From NCBI GenBank assembly GCA_022561895.1, contig JADFQH010000065.1, forward strand, positions 1 through 11,596: DNA of 11,596 nt, read 5' to 3'. Made by a program: the position numbers and the translations under genes. Shown here piece by piece: positions 1 through 5,146 of the stretch. Every line of letters starts with the position of its first letter. The stretch's first letter is position 1. Below the pieces are notes generated by a model, which searched no databases, had not been told where the DNA came from, and was given only the letters and a program-made list of their open reading frames with translations. The stretch comes from Methanobacteriota archaeon. GTDB taxonomy: Archaea > Halobacteriota > Halobacteria > Halobacteriales > Halalkalicoccaceae.

Positions 1-127
1 TGCAAGCGGGGTCCTTCCCCGTCCCGATCGGCCGTATTTCGCCGTCAGAACCCAGTCGCACCGCGTGGGCGGTGCCGCAGTTATTGCACACTGCTGCCGC
101 CTTCTGTTTCTCGTTCTCATCAGCCAT
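1..127 (-). CDS. small zinc-ribbon protein, N-terminal part (runs off the left edge)
   Basis: The N-terminal 42 residues of a minus-strand gene are visible; the rest lies outside the window. The protein starts with a hydrophilic MADENEKQK stretch, followed by a CNNCGTAHAV motif (C14 and C17) and a third cysteine at residue 42. The CxxC knuckle plus a later cysteine suggests a small zinc ribbon with the second half off the edge. The ATG at 127 is the only good start: a stretch of charged residues follows it and the codons match neighbouring genes. I do not recognise the family, and no enzymatic role can be given. It reads in the same direction as the formyltransferase gene upstream, but a 250-base AT-richer gap separates them, so it is probably transcribed on its own. 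Confidence 0.6.
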   Translation of the reverse strand, partial: MADENEKQKAAAVCNNCGTAHAVRLGSDGEIRPIGTGKDPAC

Positions 128-217
128 CACAACCGTTTCTTGCGTGGTGATGCAAGTTAACTATTGTTCAGAAAATCGAAGTCGACGAGTCCGGTGATCA
201 GTCACTATCACGGCATA

Positions 218-337
218 TCAACTCTCGAATCCGACACCAATCCTCGAATCCATTACCGGTCGAGATGGGGTGTGTATAGCAATCCCTCCGCCGTCTGTAA
301 AAACGAGGGAAAACAGCTTAGTTCTCGCAGTTTCCAT
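218..337 (-). CDS. possible 39-residue protein, doubtful
   Basis: A minus-strand ORF from ATG at 337 to TGA at 218 encodes 39 residues (METARTKLFS at the start, GVGFES at the end). Its one strong point is a Shine-Dalgarno-like AGGAG (plus-strand ctcct, 344-348) six bases before the ATG. Against it, the codon use is AT-richer than in the neighbours, the product is not acidic as haloarchaeal proteins usually are, and a T5 run on the coding strand falls inside it. I recognise no domain. It could be a small real gene, a decayed fragment, or chance. Confidence 0.27.
   Translation of the reverse strand: METARTKLFSLVFTDGGGIAIHTPSRPVMDSRIGVGFES
299..303 (-). terminator. possible T-run terminator downstream of purU-like gene
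   Basis: On the minus strand the sequence is CTCGTTTTTAC about 80 bases after the formyltransferase stop codon. Archaeal termination often occurs at short T-runs without a hairpin. It is weak, and it falls inside the doubtful small ORF. Confidence 0.2.
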
Positions 338-380
338 ATCAATCTCCTAACAATTTCTGTGGAGAACAACTCGATCCTCG

Positions 381-1328
381 CTACTCGTCGGCGACGACGC
401 TTCCGATTCCGTCGATCGGGCGGTCCGGGATGTAATCATCGACTTCGTCAGGAAGGCCCAACTGGTAGTCGTCGCCGTTCTCTCGGACGGTCGTTCGACC
501 GCGGTGGACCGAAACGTCCCCGTTCAGATGGAGACGCACGGCCTCGAGCAAGGCGTCCGCCTCGAGGGGCTGCCCGCGGCGTTTCATCTCTCCGAGGTCG
601 GCGTCGTCGGGAACGTCGAACGCGCGCTGGGTGATTACCGGCCCCTGATCGAGATCGGTCGTGACGTAATGAGAAGTGACGCCCGCAACGCGAACGCCCT
701 CCTCGACGGCCTGGCGGTAGGCCTCCGCGCCGGGGAACGACGGAAGGAGGCTCGGATGGACGTTGATGATCCTGTCCTCGTAGCGAAAGACCACGTTCGG
801 CGAGAGAATGCGCATGTATCGTGCAAGAACGATCAGATCCACCTCGTACTCCTCCAACAGCGAGAGGAGGCGCTCTTCGCTCGCGCTCCCGGATTCGGTG
901 GCGATATCGCAAAACGGGACGCCGTACTGCGCTGCGAGCGGTTCGAGATCCGGATGATTGCCGATCACGACCGAGATCTCCGCGCCGAGTTCGTCGTTTG
1001 CCCACGCCTCGAACAGCGCTTCTAACGGATGGCTCTCTTTCGTGACGAGCACGGCGATCCCCTGTGTCTCGCGGTCGGCCGGAAACCGAACCTGTACGTC
1101 GACCCCGAGATCCGTTCCGAGGGCAGAAAGCGCCTCGCGCAGTTCGTCTTCCGTGCCGGTCATCTCCGTGGCGTCGACGTGCATCGTCATCCGGAACAGC
1201 CCCTCTCGTACGGCTTGATCGAGATCCTCGATGTTGATGTTCCGCTCGAATAGCAACGTGGTAACGCGGGCGATCAGCCCGGTTTTGTCGTCGCCGACGA
1301 CGGTGATCTCCGTAAGCGGCGGCGTCAT
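381..1328 (-). CDS. purU: ACT-domain formyltetrahydrofolate deformylase / formyltransferase (PurU-type)
   Basis: This protein of 315 residues has an N-terminal ACT domain (about residues 5-85, starting TEITVVGDDKTGLIARV) and then a formyltransferase domain. That order is the PurU layout, in which 10-formyl-tetrahydrofolate is hydrolysed to formate and tetrahydrofolate. The likely catalytic triad is Asn189, His191 and Asp227, in NVHPSLLPSF and DLDQGPVI. The first motif reads as in PurN (glycinamide ribonucleotide transformylase), not as the NIHHSFLP of typical PurU. A tail of about 45 residues follows the catalytic domain, so the protein is longer than the roughly 280 residues of bacterial PurU. 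A GTG lies at 1337, but the ATG at 1328 is preferred because GAGGTG sits six bases before it. It is divergent from purS-purQ, which supports a purine role, either supplying formate or acting as a transformylase. Confidence 0.85.
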   Translation of the reverse strand: MTPPLTEITVVGDDKTGLIARVTTLLFERNINIEDLDQAVREGLFRMTMHVDATEMTGTEDELREALSALGTDLGVDVQVRFPADRETQGIAVLVTKESHPLEALFEAWANDELGAEISVVIGNHPDLEPLAAQYGVPFCDIATESGSASEERLLSLLEEYEVDLIVLARYMRILSPNVVFRYEDRIINVHPSLLPSFPGAEAYRQAVEEGVRVAGVTSHYVTTDLDQGPVITQRAFDVPDDADLGEMKRRGQPLEADALLEAVRLHLNGDVSVHRGRTTVRENGDDYQLGLPDEVDDYIPDRPIDGIGSVVADE

Positions 1329-1338
1329 CGTCGCCACC

Positions 1339-1495
1339 TCGTAGTACAGGTCATCAGATCTCTTTGACTAGTTGAGACAAAAAGCATGTCCGTCCGGCGA
1401 ATCATGGACGGCGGACGATCCGTATCGTACCCCATGTTCGTGTATCACAACGTGGAGTAGAAAGAGCTTTTGAGCACGACTGCGCCCATTCGAGT
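1339..1495. promoter_or_regulatory. divergent promoter region between purU-like gene and purSQ
   Basis: This is the shared upstream region of two divergent purine-related transcripts. On the plus strand a TATA-like CTTTTGA (1467-1473) lies about 26 bases before the purS ATG, consistent with a leaderless transcript. On the minus strand a T-rich CTTTTTGT (around 1378-1385) could drive the formyltransferase gene with a short leader carrying a ribosome-binding site. An imperfect inverted repeat lies between them: GTCCGTCC (1388-1395) against GGACGGCGGAC (1406-1416). It could be an operator. I know of no assigned regulator for it. Confidence 0.35.
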
Positions 1496-1747
1496 ATGGC
1501 CGCCTACACCGCCATCGTGACGGTTCGCCTGAAACGGGGCGTGCTCGATCCCGAGGCCGAGACGACCAAACGGGCACTGGAACGCCTCGAGTTCGAGCTT
1601 CAGGAGCTTCGATCCGCGGATCGCTTCGAGATCGATCTCGACGCCGACTCCGAAGAGGCCGCAGCGCGGCGGGCGACCGAGATGGCAGAGCGCCTGCTTG
1701 CGAACCCGACGATCCACGACTACGCAGTGGAGATCCGGGAGCGATGA
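1496..1747 (+). CDS. purS: phosphoribosylformylglycinamidine synthase subunit PurS
   Basis: PurS (83 residues) is the small bridging subunit of the three-part formylglycinamidine ribonucleotide synthase (PurS-PurQ-PurL) of archaea and Gram-positive bacteria, the fourth step of purine synthesis. It helps the PurQ glutaminase and PurL synthetase form a complex for ammonia channelling. The sequence shows the family features: an opening strand YTAIVTVRLKRGVLDPE, a middle helix (ETTKRALERLEF), and a C-terminal segment LLANPTIHDYAVEI. Its length is typical. The ATG at 1496 follows a TATA-like element at about -26. Its stop overlaps the purQ start by four bases (ATGA), so the two are translationally coupled. 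PurL is not in the window. Confidence 0.95.
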   Translation: MAAYTAIVTVRLKRGVLDPEAETTKRALERLEFELQELRSADRFEIDLDADSEEAAARRATEMAERLLANPTIHDYAVEIRER

Positions 1748-2415
1748 TCGCGATCGTTCGCTTCGGCGGGTCGAACTGCGACCGGGATACGAAACGCGCA
1801 CTCGATGAACTGGGGATCGAAAACGAGATCGTCTGGCACGCCGAGGGACTGCCCCAAGACACGACCGGAATCATCCTTCCCGGCGGCTTCTCGTATGGTG
1901 ATTACCTCCGGGCGGGCGCGATGGCCGCCCGCTCGCCGATCGTCGAAGACGTACGAAACGCCGCAGACGAAGGCGTGCCCGTTCTCGGGGTCTGTAACGG
2001 CGCACAGATCGGCTGTGAGGCAGGACTAACGCCGGGAGCCTTCACGACGAACGCGAGCGCGCGCTTTCAGTGCGAGCACGTTCATCTCAGGGTCGAAAAC
2101 GCCGAGACGCCGTGGACGGCGGCGTACGAGGAGGGCGAGGTGATTTCGCTGCCGATCGCCCACGGCGAAGGGCGGTTCGAGATCGATTCGGAAGGATTAG
2201 ACCGATTGGATGCGGAGGGACGAGTGCTGTTTCGGTACTGCGACGAGGACGGTCGGGTGACCGAGGCGGCGAACCACAACGGTTCGGCAGGGAACGTTGC
2301 GGGAGTGGGCGGCGAGCGTCCATCGGTCGCGGTGCTCATGCCCCATCCCGAGCGCGCCGTTCTCGCGGATATCGGCGGGATCGATGGTCGTGGAATCCTT
2401 GCCGGGTTCGCCTAA
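1744..2415 (+). CDS. purQ: phosphoribosylformylglycinamidine synthase glutaminase subunit PurQ
   Basis: PurQ (223 residues) is the class I glutamine amidotransferase subunit. It releases ammonia from glutamine and passes it to PurL to make formylglycinamidine ribonucleotide. The glutaminase core is complete: LPGGFSYGDYLRAGAM (45-60), the nucleophile Cys84 in LGVCNGAQIG, HGEGRF (140-145), and the His201/Glu203 pair in MPHPERA. Its length matches stand-alone PurQ. It starts inside the purS stop codon, so the pair is one operon. Its stop overlaps by four bases with the stop of a tiny convergent gene on the other strand. Confidence 0.96.
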   Translation: MIAIVRFGGSNCDRDTKRALDELGIENEIVWHAEGLPQDTTGIILPGGFSYGDYLRAGAMAARSPIVEDVRNAADEGVPVLGVCNGAQIGCEAGLTPGAFTTNASARFQCEHVHLRVENAETPWTAAYEEGEVISLPIAHGEGRFEIDSEGLDRLDAEGRVLFRYCDEDGRVTEAANHNGSAGNVAGVGGERPSVAVLMPHPERAVLADIGGIDGRGILAGFA

Positions 2416-2528
2416 CGGCGAATGTCCACGGGGGTGTCGCTTGCGATCCACTGGGCGGGGTCGTCCGTGTTCCGAATGATGAACCAGCCGTCCGCGTGGA
2501 CGACCGCTTCGTCTGTCTCGTGTGCCAT
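2412..2528 (-). CDS. 38-residue conserved-looking small haloarchaeal protein (DUF7331-like)
   Basis: A complete small gene runs from ATG at 2528 to TAG at 2412 and encodes 38 residues: MAHETDEAVVHADGWFIIRN, then a segment with PAQWIAS and VDIRR at the end. The pattern of an acidic head, a short beta strand and a PxxWIxSD segment resembles the tiny haloarchaeal DUF7331 proteins; I make that match from memory. The amino acid use (Asp-rich, Lys-free) and GC-rich codons fit a real haloarchaeal gene. Its stop overlaps the end of purQ by four bases in convergent orientation. It follows the RaSEA gene on the same strand after an 88-base gap. No function is known to me. Confidence 0.6.
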   Translation of the reverse strand: MAHETDEAVVHADGWFIIRNTDDPAQWIASDTPVDIRR

Positions 2529-2592
2529 AGGTCGCCGTCGTCGCCGACGTGAGTAGAGATAGCTCTCGAAGGTACTTCGTTAATTACCGCCG

Positions 2593-2602
2593 TATTTTTC
2601 TT
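2593..2602 (+). terminator. possible T-run terminator downstream of purSQ
   Basis: The plus strand reads TATTTTTCTT in an AT-rich spacer about 180 bases after purQ. It is the first strong T-run after the operon and could end its transcription. A small dyad, CGAAG-GTA-CTTCG, lies at 2567-2579 just before it. Confidence 0.25.
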
Positions 2603-2616
2603 AGCAGAGGGTTAAC

Positions 2617-3687
2617 TCAGCGTGCAAGCGGCATGTTGTAGCTCGTTTCCCGAGTCAGGACTGTCTCCCACGTCGCGTTGCACTCACAGGAGACCTGCGC
2701 AAACACTGAAGAATCCTGTCGAAGACTGAAGTCCTTGATCGCACGCTGGACGCGGTCGTCACACTCTCCGCAGTTGTGCGGGCCCCGATCCGAGCCGTGA
2801 CCCACGGGATCGGAGACGACGATCGCATCGGCGTCGGCGGTCGATTCGAGGATCTCCGCGACGGACCAGAGCCACGGCGGACGATAGCCACCCCGAAAGT
2901 AGAGTTCGTCGACCATGGTGTATCGCTGGACGTTCGTCGGGTTCATCGAAACGGTGTGGGCGTACTCTGCACACCGCCGGATCGACCGCTTCATATCCTC
3001 GACGGCTTCGCTTTCGGAAAGAAACGGCGGTTTGCAGAGAAGATAGGCTTTGATTCCCGCACCCGCTTTCTCGGCGGCCTCGCTCGCATCGATGAAGTCG
3101 GAAAACTCGAAATACTTGTTCACACAGTCGCGGCGCACCCGATCGGTTGCGGTCTCTAATCCGACTGCCACGTCGGTTTCGAGGCCCTGTTCAGTGAAAT
3201 CCGTTACTCGCTCGTGTTCGACGAAATCCGGCAGGCTTTCCACCACTATTCGCTCGCGGTCCGCGAACGTCTCTGCGATCGCCTTTCGCGAACGCGCGCC
3301 CACTTCGCGCTCGTCGAGAAAGCTCCCGGAGGTGTAGATTTTCACGAGCGGACTCGGTTCGTCGGCCTCTTCACGCTCGTGAGAAAGACAGACGTCGATC
3401 TGATCCATCAGCGCCTCGTGAGAAACCGATCCGCCTTCGACCGATTCGGCGACGTAGCCACACATCGTACAGCCGCCCGCCCGCGCCCAGCGACAGCCCC
3501 CTGTATTGAGGATGATGGTCAGGCTTTGGCGGATTCCATCAGGGGTGTTGTCCTCGTCGATCCACACCCGTGTGGGTTCGTGGGGATCGTAGGTGCGATC
3601 CTTCTTCGCGCGGATCTCGCGCATCACCTGATTGTGCGCGTCCATCCCGCGGCCCTGTTCGTAGACCTCGGGGCTTGGCTTACTCAT
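2617..3687 (-). CDS. raSEA: archaeosine synthase radical SAM subunit RaSEA
   Basis: This 356-residue radical SAM protein belongs to the TIGR01210/RaSEA family. RaSEA works with ArcS: ArcS joins lysine to preQ0 at tRNA position 15, and RaSEA cleaves the adduct to leave archaeosine. The signature is LTIILNTGGCRWARAGGCTMC followed by GY, giving cysteines 65, 73 and 76 in a Cx7Cx2C spacing and not the usual Cx3Cx2C. Further radical SAM core segments are KIYTSGSFLD and VAVGLETATDRV. Near the C-terminus C306/C309 (CGEC) and C334/C336 (CEC) could bind a second metal. The ATG at 3687 lies about 28 bases after a TATA-like CTTTAGG (minus strand, 3710-3716), suggesting a leaderless message. ArcS and the TGT enzyme are not in the window. 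Confidence 0.88.
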   Translation of the reverse strand: MSKPSPEVYEQGRGMDAHNQVMREIRAKKDRTYDPHEPTRVWIDEDNTPDGIRQSLTIILNTGGCRWARAGGCTMCGYVAESVEGGSVSHEALMDQIDVCLSHEREEADEPSPLVKIYTSGSFLDEREVGARSRKAIAETFADRERIVVESLPDFVEHERVTDFTEQGLETDVAVGLETATDRVRRDCVNKYFEFSDFIDASEAAEKAGAGIKAYLLCKPPFLSESEAVEDMKRSIRRCAEYAHTVSMNPTNVQRYTMVDELYFRGGYRPPWLWSVAEILESTADADAIVVSDPVGHGSDRGPHNCGECDDRVQRAIKDFSLRQDSSVFAQVSCECNATWETVLTRETSYNMPLAR

Positions 3688-3708
3688 TGAAGGGGATAGC
3701 TACCCGCT

Positions 3709-3717
3709 GCCTAAAGC
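3709..3717 (-). promoter_or_regulatory. TATA-like element for RaSEA gene
   Basis: On the minus strand GCTTTAGGC lies about 26-28 bases upstream of the RaSEA start codon. That is the distance at which transcription would begin at or next to the ATG, as is common for leaderless haloarchaeal genes. Confidence 0.35.
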
Positions 3718-3727
3718 GGCTTCGTCT

Positions 3728-4219
3728 CTATCCCTGTACCATCCCACACTCATTGCAGGTCAGTTCGAGTCCCCCGGATACGAGTGCAACACTTTGGGAG
3801 GTTTCCGTTTCACAATCGGGACAGTAGACGATCGCCTCGATCGCGTCCCAGTCGTGCTGTGTGCCCGGTCCCGCGATCGCCATCGCGACGACCCGCTCTT
3901 CGCCTTCGTTGGTTCCCATCTGGAAGACGTCGCCCGGTTCGAAATGGATACACTCGCCCGCCCGGACCTCGACCGTCGTCGAACTCCCAGCGGGGTCCTC
4001 GCGCACCTCGAACGTCGCGGTTCCCTCGATAACGTAGAACAGCTCCTCTTGGTCGTGATGAGTGTGCAACCCGCCCGAAAACGACTCGCCGGGGTCGAGT
4101 TCGTAGTAGACGCTCGCGAAATGTTCGAGTCCGAATCTCGAAACAAGGGATTTGCGGACCGTGTTGACTCCCATCGGATGGGGTTCGTTCTCGATGCTGG
4201 CGAGTGCGTAGTGCTGCAT
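3728..4219 (-). CDS. cupin-domain protein with C-terminal zinc ribbon
   Basis: The protein has 163 residues in two parts. Residues about 35-118 form a cupin beta-barrel: motif 1 is GGLHTHHDQEELFYVIEG (His52, His54 and Glu58 or Glu59 as candidate metal ligands). Motif 2 is AGECIHFEPGDVFQMGTN, where the histidine expected after PGD is replaced by Phe or Gln, so metal binding may be reduced or altered. Residues 133-158 form a zinc ribbon with CPDC and CNEC, 18 residues apart. Stand-alone cupins of this size do not usually carry such a ribbon; it may bind nucleic acid or a protein partner. The substrate is unknown. The start at 4219 fits a TATA-like CTTAGTA about 28 bases upstream (minus strand, 4242-4248). 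Confidence 0.8.
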   Translation of the reverse strand: MQHYALASIENEPHPMGVNTVRKSLVSRFGLEHFASVYYELDPGESFSGGLHTHHDQEELFYVIEGTATFEVREDPAGSSTTVEVRAGECIHFEPGDVFQMGTNEGEERVVAMAIAGPGTQHDWDAIEAIVYCPDCETETSQSVALVSGGLELTCNECGMVQG

Positions 4220-4288
4220 GCCCGGTCGAGGAGTCGGCTCGTACTAAGCGTTCGCCCCGGAAACCACGGGTCGAAAAGCGCTGTCGAG

Positions 4289-4642
4289 CTACTCCGGTTC
4301 TTCGTCCTGCACTTCGACAATCACGGCCTGTTCGACGAACTCCTGTCCGCCACCCAGTCGGATCTGGATGGTCTTGCCGGGAAGCTCAGGATCGTCCTCC
4401 TCGTTCGAATCCTGTGGAACCGAAACGGCGGTCACGCCATCGATCGAGAGGCTCCGGCGTTCGATCGGGTGGTCCTCGTGCTCGACGGTCTCCCACGTCT
4501 CGACATCCAGATCGCTGATGTTCTCGCCGAAGTACTCCTCGGAGTCCTTATCCACGGCGTCCTCGGTCTGGGACTCGCCCGCCGTCCGGTTGTCATCGAA
4601 ATCAACTTCTTCGCGCTTGTACTGGTGGAGATGTACGAGCAT
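4289..4642 (-). CDS. acidic haloarchaeal protein of unknown function
   Basis: A protein of 117 residues, strongly acidic, opens with MLVHLHQYKREEVDFDD. It has no signal peptide, membrane segment or cysteine. After an acidic, probably disordered first half there is a beta-rich second half (SLSIDGVTAVSVPQ and GKTIQIRLGGGQEFVEQAVIVEV). I do not recognise the family. The start is well placed: a clear TATA box (minus-strand TTTATC, 4667-4672) is 25-30 bases upstream, predicting a leaderless transcript. It lies 69 bases upstream of the cupin gene on the same strand, but the cupin gene has its own TATA-like element. Confidence 0.7.
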   Translation of the reverse strand: MLVHLHQYKREEVDFDDNRTAGESQTEDAVDKDSEEYFGENISDLDVETWETVEHEDHPIERRSLSIDGVTAVSVPQDSNEEDDPELPGKTIQIRLGGGQEFVEQAVIVEVQDEEPE

Positions 4643-4666
4643 ACCACTTCATTCGCCCCTCTGAAA

Positions 4667-4672
4667 GATAAA
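4667..4672 (-). promoter_or_regulatory. TATA box for the acidic orphan gene
   Basis: The minus strand reads CCTTTATCTTT, with TTTATC 25-30 bases upstream of the ATG at 4642. This is among the best TATA matches in the window and implies transcription starting at or next to the start codon. Confidence 0.5.
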
Positions 4673-4709
4673 GGTTGACACGGCTTCTGCCACCACTCTC
4701 ACCGGTAGT

Positions 4710-4726
4710 AGTGCGGTGTGAGCACT
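4710..4726. promoter_or_regulatory. inverted repeat in divergent promoter region
   Basis: AGTGC and GCACT are perfect five-base arms with a seven-base spacer, placed between the two divergent promoters of the acidic orphan gene and the DUF4242 gene. It could be an operator, but arms this short can occur by chance. Confidence 0.2.
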
Positions 4727-4759
4727 GTGATCTAATGATAGGGCCACTCATACCAAAGG

Positions 4760-4765
4760 TTATAC
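4760..4765 (+). promoter_or_regulatory. TATA-like element for DUF4242 gene
   Basis: TTATAC lies 27-32 bases upstream of the ATG at 4792. It fits a leaderless or very short-leader transcript and argues against the longer reading frame that begins further upstream. Confidence 0.45.
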
Positions 4766-4791
4766 TGACTGCGGGTGAAGAGGGAGAACGC

Positions 4792-5088
4792 ATGACTGAC
4801 GAACTACAGGAGTATCTGATCCTCCGCGAACTGGACGATCCAATCACCGAAGAACAGCTCGATGGGGCCGCAGAAACCTCGGGCGAGACCTTAGAGGAGC
4901 TACGCGGCGAGGGCGTCGGGATCGAGTGGGTCGAATCCGAGGTTCTGACCAACGACGATGGGGAGGTAACGGGAACGTTCTGTCAGTACCGCGCGGAAAG
5001 CGAGGACGCCGTCAGGGAACACGCAGAGCGGGCCGGACTTCCGGCGACGAAGATCTCCCGACGGGGCAGCCCGCTTGAGGGCGAGTAA
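4792..5088 (+). CDS. DUF4242 domain protein
   Basis: The 98-residue protein fits the DUF4242 pattern: an opening strand EYLILRELDDPITEEQLDGA, a helix with TLEEL, a central IEWVESEVLTNDDGEVTGTFCQYRAE reduced here to the strands EWVESEV and TFCQYRA, and the closing EDAVREHAERAGLPATKI. Characterised relatives are small ferredoxin-fold proteins, one actinomycete member binding nickel; I cannot say that this protein does. The ATG at 4792 is chosen because a TATA-like element lies about 30 bases before it and the family similarity begins at once. The frame stays open upstream to 4675, but that stretch would span the promoter. The gene ends 58 bases before the HTH-binding protein gene, which has its own promoter. 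Confidence 0.78.
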   Translation: MTDELQEYLILRELDDPITEEQLDGAAETSGETLEELRGEGVGIEWVESEVLTNDDGEVTGTFCQYRAESEDAVREHAERAGLPATKISRRGSPLEGE

Positions 5089-5101
5089 GGACGTATAGAA
5101 A

Positions 5102-5121
5102 AAGAACGCAGTCGTTTTATC
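5102..5121 (+). promoter_or_regulatory. promoter with dyad overlapping TATA box, HTH-binding protein operon
   Basis: TTTTATC (5115-5121) is a good TATA box 26-32 bases before the ATG at 5147. A dyad, AACG-CAGT-CGTT (5105-5116), with partial matches extending outwards, overlaps its upstream edge. A regulator bound here would block TATA-box binding, so this is a plausible site of autoregulation by the HTH protein encoded just downstream. The TATA call is firmer than the operator call. Confidence 0.4.
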
Positions 5122-5146
5122 GGTGTGCGGGAAAGACGTGGTATCA

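Larger units (their letters stand above)
128..380. other. AT-richer intergenic gap
   Basis: This gap separates two minus-strand genes and is visibly less GC-rich than the rest of the window. It holds the doubtful 39-residue ORF, a repeated 9-mer ctcgaatcc (224-232 and 243-251), and an imperfect dyad with TTGC/GCAA arms at 140-155, just upstream of the zinc-ribbon gene. On the minus strand a T5 run at 299-303 could end transcription from the formyltransferase gene. No tRNA or other structured RNA was recognised. Confidence 0.4.

Noticed and set aside
224..251. Direct repeat ctcgaatcc in the left gap
   Set aside because: Only two nine-base copies, not a CRISPR array or a recognisable mobile-element end.
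164..634. Plus-strand open frame of 156 codons
   Set aside because: Its larger part is antisense to the formyltransferase gene and gives an Arg-rich, low-complexity product unlike haloarchaeal proteins.
3794..4678. 294-codon plus-strand frame opposite the cupin and orphan genes
   Set aside because: It is antisense to two genes that each have a proper promoter and, for the cupin, clear motifs.
4675..4791. N-terminal extension of the DUF4242 gene
   Set aside because: It would run through the TATA-like element, and family similarity begins at the ATG at 4792.
5123..5146. Earlier GTG start for the HTH-binding protein
   Set aside because: It lies immediately after the TATA box, upstream of the expected transcription start.
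5089..5146. Thiamine pyrophosphate riboswitch upstream of the ThiY/ThiZ/ThiX-like operon
   Set aside because: The gap is only 58 bases with the promoter inside it, too short for a TPP aptamer, and no conserved aptamer core was seen.
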